Shown here piece after piece: positions 16,293-25,034 of a DNA stretch of 64,000 bases. A model generated the notes under the pieces. The model saw only the letters and a program-made list of their open reading frames with translations. It searched no databases and was not told the origin of the DNA. How positions within the stretch are numbered: position 1 is the first letter of the stretch; each line of letters starts with the position of its first letter. Position numbers and translations under genes: made by a program. Source of the stretch: Micavibrio sp. UBA6139 (lineage in GTDB: Bacteria > Pseudomonadota > Alphaproteobacteria > Micavibrionales > Micavibrionaceae); contig DIVF01000036.1 of NCBI GenBank assembly GCA_002423285.1, forward strand, positions 1-64,000. Reading direction: 5' to 3'.

Positions 16293-16335
16293 TAAGGGGT
16301 CGTTTGAAGGGGGCAATTGCCCCCTTCACCCCATT
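16293..16335. repeat. palindromic hairpin after pyk (AAGGGGGC family)
   Basis: A perfect 22-base palindrome, GAAGGGGGCAA joined to TTGCCCCCTTC (16306-16327), follows TTTAAGGGGTCGTTT. The same AAGGGGTCGTTTGAAGGGGGC arm recurs at 54680. It may act as a terminator or mRNA-stabilising hairpin for pyk. Confidence 0.7.
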
Positions 16336-16427
16336 GTTTCTTAAAGCAGAAAACATTTCTTGCCCGGTTTATACGGGCTGGGCTATAAACCCCCTTGATC
16401 TTTTTTATGAATAATCGAGGGGCTGTC

Positions 16428-16943
16428 ATGCGTCGTTTGTCCAATCTTTTCAAATCTGCCGCCGCTGCGCTGGGCATCGGCCCACGGGCGATTTGCCGTG
16501 TTGAGGGTTTTGATCTTTCGATTGAGAAGAAGGATGGCTTTTTGCTGACCACTGCCAATGGCCAGCCCGCCTCTAAAAACGGCTATTACGAAGTTAAAAT
16601 CCGTCCCAATGGTGATCATGCGGAATACCCGGCGGCAAACCGTGAATCGGTGCAGCGTTATACGGTTGGTTTAGCCGGGCAGGGTCTTGGTTTTATCAAC
16701 GACGTGGCGTTCGTTCCTGCGGGATCAAAATTCCAAAGTTTTGAATTGGTCGAGGTTTTCGATGATGGCCGCCACACCATGGGCCACAGAATGCCCCCGC
16801 ATCACAGCGTTATGCTGCAAGCTCATTTCCGTGATGCCAGCGGCAGCACCAGCAAGATTTCGATGGGTGGCTGGGTGCGCAAATCGGAAACAGAAACAGC
16901 GGCCTGGAAACAGGCGCAGAAAAACCCTGTGATGTGGATGTAG
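16428..16943 (+). CDS. hypothetical protein, 171 residues
   Basis: The protein has a short amphipathic N-terminus (RRLSNLFKSAAAALG) and a strand-rich body with IEKKDGFLLTTANGQ, YEVKIRPNGDHAEYP, and a His-rich GHRMPPHHSVMLQAHF segment. It looks like a cytoplasmic beta-sandwich, but I do not recognise the family. GAGGGG (16417-16422) five bases before ATG 16428 decides the start over ATG 16407. The next gene starts 31 bases downstream on the same strand, so the pair is probably an operon. Confidence 0.6.
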   Translation: MRRLSNLFKSAAAALGIGPRAICRVEGFDLSIEKKDGFLLTTANGQPASKNGYYEVKIRPNGDHAEYPAANRESVQRYTVGLAGQGLGFINDVAFVPAGSKFQSFELVEVFDDGRHTMGHRMPPHHSVMLQAHFRDASGSTSKISMGGWVRKSETETAAWKQAQKNPVMWM

Positions 16944-16974
16944 TCTAAATTTATCGCGTAAAGGAATAACCAGA

Positions 16975-17379
16975 ATGAATAGCTACACCGTTTCAGGATT
17001 GATTGTGCAGATTAGCCCACAAAGCCGGGCTATGGATGATTATTACGCGGAAGCAAGTCCTGCTGCGCCTGTGACCCGCACCAGTTTTGAGGGCCGTGTT
17101 TTCTATCTGCCTGAGGGGCCAGAGAACGATAAAATCCGCGATTATTTGCCGGAAGGGTCATTGATTTCTGTCATCAGCCATATGCCTGATTGTGCGCTGG
17201 ATGAAGCGGCGCGTTATCCGGGGTCTGTGACCTTTGACACGCTGGAAGTGAGCATTGATTTATCGGGCCATGTCCGCGCTATTGATCCGCGCCCGGTCAA
17301 TCAAGTGCCAGAAACGCCGGAATTTGAAGCGCGTATCCATCAGGTCTTTGGCGGCAAGCTACCGGAATTGAAGCGATAA
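16975..17379 (+). CDS. hypothetical protein, 134 residues
   Basis: This small acidic protein has no signal peptide or membrane helix. Its strands (SYTVSGLIVQISPQ, TSFEGRVFYLPEG, SLISVISHMPD, VTFDTLEVSIDLSGHVRAI) suggest a compact beta domain. AAGGAATAACC lies just upstream of ATG 16975. It is probably co-transcribed with the 16428 gene and is followed by hairpins. I do not recognise the family. Confidence 0.55.
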   Translation: MNSYTVSGLIVQISPQSRAMDDYYAEASPAAPVTRTSFEGRVFYLPEGPENDKIRDYLPEGSLISVISHMPDCALDEAARYPGSVTFDTLEVSIDLSGHVRAIDPRPVNQVPETPEFEARIHQVFGGKLPELKR

Positions 17380-17382
17380 AAA

Positions 17383-17440
17383 TGGTCCCGAAAGGGGCCC
17401 CAGAACCAATAAAGAAATGGCCCCGAGAGGGGCCATTAAG
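17383..17440 (+). terminator. double hairpin after the 16975 gene
   Basis: Two related hairpins lie in tandem: GGTCCCGAAAGGGGCCC, then AATGGCCCC-GAGA-GGGGCCATT (17416-17437). A purine-rich, T-poor tail means termination strength is uncertain. Confidence 0.5.
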
Positions 17441-17485
17441 TTTGTTGAACAGGGAGTTGTTCAAAGCTGTGAGGACTTCAAAAAA

Positions 17486-18514
17486 CTATTGCGCCGATGC
17501 CAGGATGGTTTCCTTTGGCTTGCTGTGCAACCACCAACCCTGACGGTTGATTGAGAAAATCGGGCGGTAATTGCTGACGTTATCGGCAAATTTCGTAATC
17601 TTGGACTGGTTGTCCAAAATCATTGCGCCTTCATCGGCATAGACAATCAAAATCGCGTGCGGCACGTTTTTCTGAATGTCATGAACGATGGCAATGCGCA
17701 GACGCTCTTCCGGAACGCCCAGTGCGCGCAGCGCGGTATATTTTGTGATCGCATAATCTTCGCAATCGCCACCACGGGTCAGGAATTCAACCGGTGTACC
17801 CCAGTAATCGCTTTTGCCCCAGTTTTTGCTGTCTTCGATATAGGCAACGCGGTTATACAGCTCGTCCACTTTTTGGGCCATGACGCGCAAGGGTTGGCCC
17901 TGCAGCGCATTTAAATCACGCTTCATGTCGTCGATGACATTGCGGCCCTGCTGCGTGGTCATCGACGCATCAAAGCGTTCGAACATCGATGTCCATTTGG
18001 TGAAAGGTTTTAAATTGCCTGATTTGCGTTCCTCTGAACCAAACAGGGCTGGATAATAGCCAACAGGGGCGAAAGCCGCATTGGCGACACTGACCAGGCT
18101 GACCTGCGATGGTACATCACGAATAGATTCAGCGCGGGCCGGACGAATGCCAAAGGCGGTAATGGTGATGGCAATGGTCATGGCGGTCATCATCACGCGC
18201 ATACCCCATTGCTGGGCCAGTGCGCGGTACAGATCATGACGGCGAATACGTTGTTGTTGTAAAAGCAAACGGCCTAGCGGCGTATTGGTGGCGCGCTGTT
18301 CGGCCAGTGCATAGCTTAGTTCCTGTTGCGACAGGGCGCCGCCCATGACCAAGAGTTCACCCAGGCGGTTCTTATCCAACCGTGCCTTGATGCCGCGCAA
18401 GACACCGGCGGTGCCGCTGCGCTGGTCTTTTTGCCCCGATTTAGAATAGTCTGAACGCAATGAAGTCCTACCCTGTTCCGCATTAAATTCGATTATCTTC
18501 CAACTCTTCTTCAC
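17486..18514 (-). CDS. MshEN c-di-GMP-type domain fused to LapG-like cysteine protease
   Basis: The 342-residue protein joins two modules. Residues 50-73 (RLGELLVMGGALSQQ then ELSYALAEQ) and 79-102 (PLGRLLLQQQ then RIRRHDLYRALAQQ) are two 24-residue motifs spaced by five residues, the exact layout of MshEN domains, which bind cyclic di-GMP in MshE and type II secretion ATPases. A membrane helix or signal-like segment (105-123) follows. The rest is a bacterial transglutaminase-like cysteine protease (BTLCP/LapG family) with Cys251 in GGDCEDYA, His286 in PHAILIVY and Asp301 in ILDNQ. In LapG the substrate is a surface adhesin. The GTG start has a poor ribosome-binding site; TTG 18460, after AGGA, is an alternative that keeps both modules. 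The fusion suggests cytoplasmic sensing linked to periplasmic proteolysis. Confidence 0.82.
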   Translation of the reverse strand: MKKSWKIIEFNAEQGRTSLRSDYSKSGQKDQRSGTAGVLRGIKARLDKNRLGELLVMGGALSQQELSYALAEQRATNTPLGRLLLQQQRIRRHDLYRALAQQWGMRVMMTAMTIAITITAFGIRPARAESIRDVPSQVSLVSVANAAFAPVGYYPALFGSEERKSGNLKPFTKWTSMFERFDASMTTQQGRNVIDDMKRDLNALQGQPLRVMAQKVDELYNRVAYIEDSKNWGKSDYWGTPVEFLTRGGDCEDYAITKYTALRALGVPEERLRIAIVHDIQKNVPHAILIVYADEGAMILDNQSKITKFADNVSNYRPIFSINRQGWWLHSKPKETILASAQ

Positions 18515-18637
18515 CTTTATTAAACCCTACAAATGTTGACGAAACCTAAACAAACGGGCAAAAAGGGTAAATACGGCCCAGAAAATTTGAAAACCTTTGA
18601 AATTCCGGGTTTTTCTGCTTCTAAGGACACTGACCTG

Positions 18638-20152
18638 ATGGGTATATCCCCAAGCAATTCTACCTTAAAAGACTTAACAACATTGCTCCCCCGCCTGATG
18701 GGCAAGCGCATTTTGGTCGTGGGCGATTTGATGCTGGATTGTTTTGTGTCGGGGGAGGTGCTGCGCATTTCCCCGGAAAGCCCGGTTCCGGTCCTGTCGG
18801 TGCGCAACACGGCGCGGATGCTGGGCGGGGCAGGGAATGTCCTGTCCAATCTGTGTGGCCTGGGTGTTGCCCCGTCTGTTGTCGCTTTGCTGGGCCGGGA
18901 TGAGACGGCCGCCATCGTTCAGGGGCTGTTACAGGATCTGGGTTGTGATGTTTCTGGTTTGATCGCCTGTGATGATCGCCCGACCACGGTCAAAACCCGC
19001 TTTGTATCCTCGGGCCAGCATTTGCTGCGCGTGGATGAGGAAGACGCGAAGCCTGCTTCGGTTGCTTTGGAAGCCGATATTATCGCCCGTGCGGTTGCGG
19101 TTTTGCCATCAATGGATGCTGTTATTTTATCGGATTACGGCAAGGGCGTTTTAACGCCAAATGTTTTACGCACCATTATTGACGCGGCAAAAAAACATTC
19201 CATCCCTGTGCTGGTTGATCCGAAAGGTGATGATTACGGCCTCTATCGCGGCGCGGATGTTGTCACACCCAATCGCCGCGAACTGAGTCTGGCGACGAAA
19301 ATGCCAACGCAGAGCGATTCAGAAATTATTGCCGCTGGTCATGCCATGCTGGAAAAATCCGGCATTGCGGCGGTGGTCGCAACACGTTCTGAAGACGGCA
19401 TGAGCGTTTTGCATCGCGGTTCTAATGATGTTTTGCATCTACGCGCCCATGCACGGGAAGTGTTCGATGTTTCCGGTGCGGGCGATACTGTGATTGCGAC
19501 TGTCGCGGCGGCCTTGGCGGCGGGTGCAACGCTCGGTGATGCGGCGCTTCTCGCCAATCATGCTGCCGGGGTCGTTGTCGGTAAAATTGGCACGGCACCG
19601 ATTACACGCACCGAATTATTGGCCAGCTTGCAAGGTGAACCAGCGGATTCTGTAACCGTGATCCCGGATGCAACAACACCGTGGGAAGCGGCGGCTGCAC
19701 AAGTGGCGCAGTGGAAAAAACTGGGCCTGAAGGTTGGCTTCACCAATGGCTGTTTTGATATTCTCCATGCCGGGCATGTCAGCTATTTGCAATCGGCGCG
19801 GGCGCGGTGCGACAAACTGGTTGTGGGCTTGAACGCCGACGAATCGGTGCGCCGTTTGAAGGGGCCTGCACGGCCTGTAAATGATGAAGAGTCACGCGCG
19901 CGCGTACTGGGGGCCCTGGCCTGTGTTGATCTGGTGGTCCTGTTCGGCAAAAATTTGAGCGAGGGCGATACCCCGCTTGAAATCCTTCACGCCTTAACCC
20001 CCAATTTGCTGGTGAAGGGCGCGGATTATACGGTCGATACGGTTGTGGGCGCTGATTATGTTATCTCGCAAGGCGGGGAAGTCTGGCTGGCCCCGATTGA
20101 AGAGGGCAAAAGCACCACCGGAACCATTCAAAAGATGAAGGGTGTTTCCTGA
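18638..20152 (+). CDS. hldE: bifunctional heptose-7-phosphate kinase / heptose-1-phosphate adenylyltransferase
   Basis: The protein (504 residues) makes ADP-D-glycero-beta-D-manno-heptose precursors for the LPS inner core. The N-terminal ribokinase-type kinase shows ILVVGDLMLDCFVSGEV, GGAGNV and the catalytic DVSGAGDTVIATVAAAL. The C-terminal nucleotidyltransferase begins at about residue 365 with GFTNGCFDILHAGHVSYL, which includes the HxGH motif, and ends in GKSTTGTIQKMK. I choose ATG 18638 because AAGGAC lies upstream and it matches the family N-terminus; the frame is open from 18533. It is divergent from the MshEN-protease gene. No other heptose gene is in the window. Confidence 0.95.
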   Translation: MGISPSNSTLKDLTTLLPRLMGKRILVVGDLMLDCFVSGEVLRISPESPVPVLSVRNTARMLGGAGNVLSNLCGLGVAPSVVALLGRDETAAIVQGLLQDLGCDVSGLIACDDRPTTVKTRFVSSGQHLLRVDEEDAKPASVALEADIIARAVAVLPSMDAVILSDYGKGVLTPNVLRTIIDAAKKHSIPVLVDPKGDDYGLYRGADVVTPNRRELSLATKMPTQSDSEIIAAGHAMLEKSGIAAVVATRSEDGMSVLHRGSNDVLHLRAHAREVFDVSGAGDTVIATVAAALAAGATLGDAALLANHAAGVVVGKIGTAPITRTELLASLQGEPADSVTVIPDATTPWEAAAAQVAQWKKLGLKVGFTNGCFDILHAGHVSYLQSARARCDKLVVGLNADESVRRLKGPARPVNDEESRARVLGALACVDLVVLFGKNLSEGDTPLEILHALTPNLLVKGADYTVDTVVGADYVISQGGEVWLAPIEEGKSTTGTIQKMKGVS

Positions 20153-20280
20153 TTCGGGAAACCTTGCCGCCAACAGCTCTGTATTTTCAAACATTTCCCT
20201 GATAGCATAGGGGACCCCGCCAATGTCGCGCGGGGCATTTGACCTTATCGTTTTTAACGGCTCATTCCGGGAATTTCATC

Positions 20281-20817
20281 ATGCAATCCATTCGCTCCGC
20301 CCTTCGTTTCGCTGTCCTTTGTGCGCCTGTCGCGCTGATGGCGTGTTCTTCCAATGATATGGCGATGCCAACGGGCTACACCTATCATAACGAAGTGTAC
20401 AAATCGGCCCCCGGTCCGGAAGCCAGCAAGCCTGCAAAAATTCTCGATACCAACGGCATGAACCAACAGGGCAGCGTTAGCGGCACCTTGAGTGATGCCG
20501 AACGCGAAGCAGCCCAGCGCGGCTATGGCAGCGGCGATCCGGAAGCCTTCCGTGGTATCTCCGATGATCTGATTGCCCGCATGGTCACCAATTTTGGCCG
20601 TCCGATGGAACCGGTTTTCGTCAATGAATCTTCGCCAATGACCGCGTCGCTGAAGGCCTCCATGGGTCGCCACCAGATTCCAGTGGCTGTGAACCCGGGT
20701 GATGGTCCGTTCGTTCTCGATCACGGCATTGATGGTGCGAATGCGACCATCGTGTTCTTCTCCAACCATTCCCGCGTGACCTCCGAATCCGGGGCTTATG
20801 CGGCTCCCGCTCAATAA
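20281..20817 (+). CDS. lipoprotein, unknown function
   Basis: The 178-residue product has a lipoprotein signal peptide ending in VALMAC, with the mature protein beginning CSSND. The mature part contains GYGSGDPEAFRGISDDLIARMVTNFGRPMEPVFVNESS, polar and low in cysteines, and a final beta-rich segment. GGGAATTTC lies just before ATG 20281. The following FlgO-like gene starts 19 bases after the stop, so they form an operon. I do not recognise the family; an outer-membrane partner of the FlgO-like protein is plausible but only from position. Confidence 0.6.
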   Translation: MQSIRSALRFAVLCAPVALMACSSNDMAMPTGYTYHNEVYKSAPGPEASKPAKILDTNGMNQQGSVSGTLSDAEREAAQRGYGSGDPEAFRGISDDLIARMVTNFGRPMEPVFVNESSPMTASLKASMGRHQIPVAVNPGDGPFVLDHGIDGANATIVFFSNHSRVTSESGAYAAPAQ

Positions 20818-20836
20818 GTCAGGGCAGGGGAATTTG

Positions 20837-21490
20837 ATGATGCGTGGCGTTGTTCAGGTCATGATGGTATCAGCCGCCCTCTTCACGGCCTCTTGCGCCG
20901 TGATTGAGGAAGTTCAAACCAGCCTGTTCGACACCACGAAAATCAATCTGGCGGATAGCTCCTACGCCGCCGTTGATATGCTGGCCCAGCAAACAAAGTC
21001 CCGCATGACCGCAGGTACACCGCTGAAAATCGCGGTGCTGACCGATGTGACCACCCCGAATGAAACCACCGCCTTTGGCCAGCAAGTGTCCAACCAGCTG
21101 GGGTCACGCTTTGTGCAGCTGGGCTATAATGTCCAGTCCGTTCCGATGCACCCCAATATGATTGAATCCGCCGCGCTGAGCCCCGGGGCACCAACCCCGC
21201 TCAGCGGCGCGCCACAGGCCAGACAAATGGGCCAGCAACCCTCCATGGGGCGCGGCGATGCATTGGTCACTGGAACCTATACGCGGATGAAAGATACGTT
21301 GCAGGTCAACTTGAAAATCCTGCAAGCGCCTGATCAAAAAATTATTGCCGCCTATGATTATTCCCTGCCCATGACCCGTGATCTGCGCGACATCAGCATG
21401 TCCGCTGCCGAACGCAAGCAGCAGGAAGAAAAATCCATGCTCAGCATTCTGGGTGCCAACGGACAGGTTGAAAAAAACCAGCAACAGTAA
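20837..21490 (+). CDS. FlgO-family outer membrane lipoprotein
   Basis: The protein (217 residues) has a lipobox FTASC and a mature domain matching FlgO: YAAVDMLAQQTKSRM, then PLKIAVLTDVTTPNETTAFGQQVSNQL, GDALVTGTYTRMKDTLQVNLKI and AAYDYSLPMTRDLRDI. In Vibrio, FlgO is an outer-membrane lipoprotein with a role in flagellar stability, but FlgO-domain proteins also occur away from flagellar genes, as here. AGGGG six bases upstream supports ATG 20837. A Pro/Gln-rich insertion (about residues 118-143) sits in mid-domain. It is the second gene of a two-lipoprotein operon. Confidence 0.75.
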   Translation: MMRGVVQVMMVSAALFTASCAVIEEVQTSLFDTTKINLADSSYAAVDMLAQQTKSRMTAGTPLKIAVLTDVTTPNETTAFGQQVSNQLGSRFVQLGYNVQSVPMHPNMIESAALSPGAPTPLSGAPQARQMGQQPSMGRGDALVTGTYTRMKDTLQVNLKILQAPDQKIIAAYDYSLPMTRDLRDISMSAAERKQQEEKSMLSILGANGQVEKNQQQ

Positions 21491-21526
21491 GATTGAAGGG
21501 GCCATTTCACCCCTCTTCTTTTTCCT

Positions 21527-21722
21527 TGTCATCCCCGGCTTGACCGGGGATCCAGAGTTTAGAAATATAAGAACTAAATCTTCTCACAGAAAAGAAATAT
21601 TACGGGGTTTTCAAGGGGGCGATTGCCCCCTTGAACCCTATTCAATTTCATCTTTGTTTTTGTGTTGAGGCCGCTGCGTCCGGGCCAACGGCTCTGGATC
21701 CCCGGTCAAGCCGGGGATGACA
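21527..21722. repeat. 196-bp composite palindromic element, copy A
   Basis: The element is bounded by inverted ends: TGTCATCCCCGGCTTGACCG at the left and its near-complement at the right (ending CCGGGGATGACA). Each end is itself a hairpin. The centre has TCAAGGGGGCGATTGCCCCC with TTGA (21611-21634). It matches copy B (27528-27723) over the whole length with equal size. It encodes nothing. Confidence 0.85.
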
Positions 21723-21739
21723 GGGGTGAGAAGTTTATC

Positions 21740-22420
21740 TTAACGCCCCATCAGGACATGGTAATAATGAAGGTTCGCGCCGCAGATGACGCAGGCTTCG
21801 CTGCCGCGCCCATTGGAAAATGTCGCGGTGTCCATGGTGTTGGGGCTGGATGAAAATGGCCTGGTGGCCGGGACAAAGCGAACGCCCGGATAAAGGCATG
21901 TGGCGGTGTCGGCTGGATTGGTTTGGCCGTTGATGCGGTTGACTTCGGCGCAGAATGTTGCGGTAACGTTTGGCAGAACGGCAATCAAATCAGCTTCTTG
22001 TGATCCGATGCCGGGGGCAGCGGTGTCACCGTAAAATTCCCAGTGGCTGCCGTCATTCACGCCTGATGGTGGTTGCCGCCAGATGGCCCCGCCGCCTTTG
22101 GGGTTGAACACTTCGGCTGTGGGGTTGGTGTTATAGGTGCCGTAATCATTGAGCGCACTGGCGTCGTTGGGGGCGAAGCTGAGATCGGTTTCACTGGTGC
22201 CGTTCTCGATGATCAGGGCCACGGCGCGTTCCAGTTCACTGGCGTTTTGACGCACCTGTGCGACTTTGATAACCATATCTTCGCGGTCGATATTGGCCCC
22301 TTCAATCCCGCCGCTGCGCAAGGCCGCCGTGACCAGCCCCACCAGAACAATCGCCAGCAGGATAAAGAAAATCATATTGCCGGATTCGGCGGCGCGGGGT
22401 TGGGTTTGGGTCATGTGCAT
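21740..22420 (-). CDS. pilin-like single-helix protein, paralogue 1 of 3
   Basis: The 226-residue protein has a short polar N-terminus ending in ESG, then a hydrophobic helix (NMIFFILLAIVLVGLVTAAL, residues 15-34), and a large extracytoplasmic domain. It shares with the genes at 32846 and 59648 a VFNP-GG motif, a W-F-G strand, a segment ADLIAVLPNVTATFCAEVNR and a C-terminal Cys followed by aromatic YYHVL. The architecture resembles type IV pilins or pseudopilins, but there is no classical prepilin peptidase site. Five cysteines in the domain suggest disulfides. It starts six bases after the upstream SDR gene, so the two are co-transcribed. The family is not recognised. Confidence 0.65.
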   Translation of the reverse strand: MHMTQTQPRAAESGNMIFFILLAIVLVGLVTAALRSGGIEGANIDREDMVIKVAQVRQNASELERAVALIIENGTSETDLSFAPNDASALNDYGTYNTNPTAEVFNPKGGGAIWRQPPSGVNDGSHWEFYGDTAAPGIGSQEADLIAVLPNVTATFCAEVNRINGQTNPADTATCLYPGVRFVPATRPFSSSPNTMDTATFSNGRGSEACVICGANLHYYHVLMGR

Positions 22421-22426
22421 GGTGGC

Positions 22427-23257
22427 TTAATCCAGAAAAATATCTTCAGACAAAGGCTGGCCGGGTTCCAAGGCGTAATGATCAAAATCGGTCATGCCGG
22501 ATTCGCGTAAGACATCTTCATCAATGAAATGCTGCCCCGTCGGGTTGCCCGGCAACCCGCACAGGATCAGATAGGCGGCATCGGCGACAATCTCTGGCGT
22601 TCTGGCATGGGCGTACATCGCGCCAAAATTGACCCGCACGGCATCGGTGGCGATCAAGGTCTTTGGCCACAGCGTATTGGCGGTAATTTTCAAATGCGCA
22701 AATTCGGATGAGAAGCCACGGGTCAGAAGGCTCATCCCGTATTTGGACAGGGTATAAGCGGGGCTGACACCCAACCATTTGCTATCCAGATTTAAAGGCG
22801 GGCTCATGGTCAGGATTTTTCCTGCGCCACTTTTGCTTAGATGTGGCAGGCAGGCTTGCGCGCAGGTAAACGTCCCGCGCGAATTCACATCCATCATCAA
22901 ATCATAGCGTTTCAGCGGTGTTTCCGGTGTGCCAAAAAAATGAATGGCGCTGGCGTTGTTGACTAAAATATCAATGCCGCCAAACTTTGCCACGGCTTGG
23001 TCAACGGCGGCTTGTACTGCGGCCTCGTCACGGATATCGGTGGCAACGGCCAAGGCTTTTCCACCCGCTTCTTCGACTTCGGCGGCGACACTATGGATGG
23101 TGCCATCCAGATCATCGCGCTTTTGGTCGGTCTTGGAGACGATGACGATATTGGCTCCGTCTTTGGCTGCACGCACAGCAAGGGAGCGGCCAATGCCACG
23201 ACTGGCCCCGGTGATAAAGAGGGTTTTACCTTTGAGGGGTGTGATGGGCGTTGTCAT
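22427..23257 (-). CDS. short-chain dehydrogenase, HSDL2-like
   Basis: The 276-residue Rossmann enzyme has TGASRGIG (cofactor loop), NNASAI and the active-site YTLSK motif. The sequence SPPLNLDSKW, the WPKT segment and the ending DFDHYALEPGQPLSEDIFLD match the animal peroxisomal/mitochondrial hydroxysteroid dehydrogenase-like protein 2 (HSDL2) group unusually well. In eukaryotes HSDL2 is fused to an SCP2 domain; here no SCP2 is attached, but a free-standing SCP2 protein is encoded at 285-596. The substrate is unknown; a fatty acyl or steroid-like alcohol is a guess. It precedes the pilin-like gene in one transcript. Confidence 0.88.
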   Translation of the reverse strand: MTTPITPLKGKTLFITGASRGIGRSLAVRAAKDGANIVIVSKTDQKRDDLDGTIHSVAAEVEEAGGKALAVATDIRDEAAVQAAVDQAVAKFGGIDILVNNASAIHFFGTPETPLKRYDLMMDVNSRGTFTCAQACLPHLSKSGAGKILTMSPPLNLDSKWLGVSPAYTLSKYGMSLLTRGFSSEFAHLKITANTLWPKTLIATDAVRVNFGAMYAHARTPEIVADAAYLILCGLPGNPTGQHFIDEDVLRESGMTDFDHYALEPGQPLSEDIFLD

Positions 23258-23277
23258 TCAAGGCCCCTTTGGGTGAC

Positions 23278-24858
23278 TTAAAAAGCTCTGGGCGAGATTG
23301 CCATGCAGTTGTCGAAATATTTACACGCCGCAGAGGCCTGTTCACGGGACAGGCCGCGAATGCGGGCGCGGAACACCCAACCATCACCGGCCTTGAGCGG
23401 CACGATCACAGGGCGGGCTGTATTTTGTAATGGCGGCGGCAAACGCTTGATCGCTTCGCTGAGTGCCTGATCGCTGCGCACGCGGCTGGTAAAGGCCCCA
23501 ACCTGCACCGACCATTCATCATTGGCGATGGCGGGAGTAACGGTTTGTTCCAGGTGATAGGTGACGCCCTGTGTCCCGGATAAGGGGCGCGATCCCTGCA
23601 AGACACGTTGGGCTGGAATCTGGCCCAGAATTTGTGAGCCTTGGATTTGCGCTGCAGCCATTTGCGGCTGGTCTACAGGAGCCAGCGTTGTCGCCGCAGC
23701 GGCGTGTGCGGCGGCATCCTGTTTGGCCTGTACGCCTTTAATCGCGGCAATGGCCATCATGCCGGTTTCAAACCGTTTGGCGATGGCCGGGTCGATATCG
23801 CCCTCGCCAATCATTTCGTTCATGGCCGCGCTCATTTCAGGCTGGTCCATGGTCATATCGGTATTGGCCATAGCAAGGGTCGTTGTGCCCTCAACCACGG
23901 GCTTGCGGCCCGGAATGGGGGCTGGATTGCTGCGCTTGGCGGGGCTGTTGATGTTCCCGGCATCGGCGATACGGGGTGCGTCTTTTCCTGCACCAATTTT
24001 GGCAAAGCCACGGTCCAAGAGTTCGGCGACATGGGCGTTACGGCTTTGGGTTGTGCGGCCGCCAAAGACAACTGCAATCAAGCGGCGATCGCCGCGCACG
24101 GCGGAGGCAGCGAGGTTAAAGCCGGATGGACCGATATAGCCGGTCTTGATTCCGTCCATGCCGTTATAGCTTTCCATCAACCGGTTATGGTTGTGAAAGG
24201 ACGTGCTGTTATATTTAAAATTCCGGGTCGAAAAATACTTGTATTGCTGCGGATAGTTTTTAATCAGCACGCGTGACAATCTGGCCATGTCACGGGCGGT
24301 GCTGACCTGATCGATATGGTGCAGGCCGGATGCGTTTTTGAGCCTGGTGTTGGACAGCCCCAGTTCCTGCGCACGGGTGGTCATCATCGTGGCAAAACGG
24401 GCCTCGGACCCGCCAATATGTTCGCCCATCGCCACGGCAATGTCGTTGGCGGATTTGGTGACCAGCATATAAATCGCATCCTTGACCGCAATGGTCGATC
24501 CGGCAGACAGGCCCAGCTTGCTTGGGGGCTGGGATGCGGCATGCGCGCTGATACGGATACGCTGGTTCAGGGTCATTGAGCCATCTTGCAAGCGTTCGAA
24601 GGCCATCAGCAGGGTCATCATCTTGACCAGTGAAGCAGGGTGCAGACGTTTATCGGCGTTGCTTTCATGCAAGATCGCGCCGGTATCGGCATCAATCACG
24701 ATGGACGCATAGCGCGGGTTTGGCGCTTCGCCGCCGCTTTTTTTCTTTTGCTGGGCAAAGGCGGGCACGGCCACAGACACAAGAATGAATGCCGCCACGA
24801 TCAGCAGCGTCATCATAAATTTCGGTACCGTGGCGAAGCAGAGATTGAAGGAACGCAA
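23278..24858 (-). CDS. dacC: D-alanyl-D-alanine carboxypeptidase with SPOR domain
   Basis: The 526-residue penicillin-binding protein trims the terminal D-Ala of peptidoglycan peptides. After a signal peptide (to about residue 35) the peptidase S11 domain has SxxK at Ser76-Lys79 (PASLVKMM), SxN at Ser136-Asn138 (KSANDI) and KTG at 238-240. A Pro/Ala-rich linker leads to a C-terminal SPOR domain (about residues 446-520, EWSVQVGAFTSR) that binds denuded glycan strands at division sites. The usual PBP5 beta-domain and amphipathic anchor are replaced by this SPOR end, as in many alphaproteobacteria. A second dac gene lies upstream on the same strand. The symbol is by similarity. Confidence 0.92.
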   Translation of the reverse strand: MRSFNLCFATVPKFMMTLLIVAAFILVSVAVPAFAQQKKKSGGEAPNPRYASIVIDADTGAILHESNADKRLHPASLVKMMTLLMAFERLQDGSMTLNQRIRISAHAASQPPSKLGLSAGSTIAVKDAIYMLVTKSANDIAVAMGEHIGGSEARFATMMTTRAQELGLSNTRLKNASGLHHIDQVSTARDMARLSRVLIKNYPQQYKYFSTRNFKYNSTSFHNHNRLMESYNGMDGIKTGYIGPSGFNLAASAVRGDRRLIAVVFGGRTTQSRNAHVAELLDRGFAKIGAGKDAPRIADAGNINSPAKRSNPAPIPGRKPVVEGTTTLAMANTDMTMDQPEMSAAMNEMIGEGDIDPAIAKRFETGMMAIAAIKGVQAKQDAAAHAAAATTLAPVDQPQMAAAQIQGSQILGQIPAQRVLQGSRPLSGTQGVTYHLEQTVTPAIANDEWSVQVGAFTSRVRSDQALSEAIKRLPPPLQNTARPVIVPLKAGDGWVFRARIRGLSREQASAACKYFDNCMAISPRAF

Positions 24859-24966
24859 ACGGGTTTCTCTCTGTTGGTGGATACTTATGGTGGTGAAACG
24901 ATCAGGTCACATATCTATCATATAAAGATATGGCGGAAATGTCTATTATACCTGCGGGTGGGGGTA

Positions 24967-24999
24967 CAAAAAAACCCTGAAATTTCAGCGGGATTTTTT
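24967..24999 (-). terminator. intrinsic terminator between the two dac genes
   Basis: An A run, CCCTGAAATTTCAGCGGG stem-loop and T run lie between the genes; either strand can be served, but only the minus-strand dac2 transcript arrives here. The two carboxypeptidases are thus probably separate units. Confidence 0.75.
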
Positions 25000-25034
25000 G
25001 CATTTCGGGAAAATCCCCCGCCCGGTTTAGGGTC

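Noticed and set aside
23561..24276. Long plus-strand frames across the SPOR carboxypeptidase gene
   Set aside because: Shadows of a gene with intact SxxK, SxN and KTG motifs.
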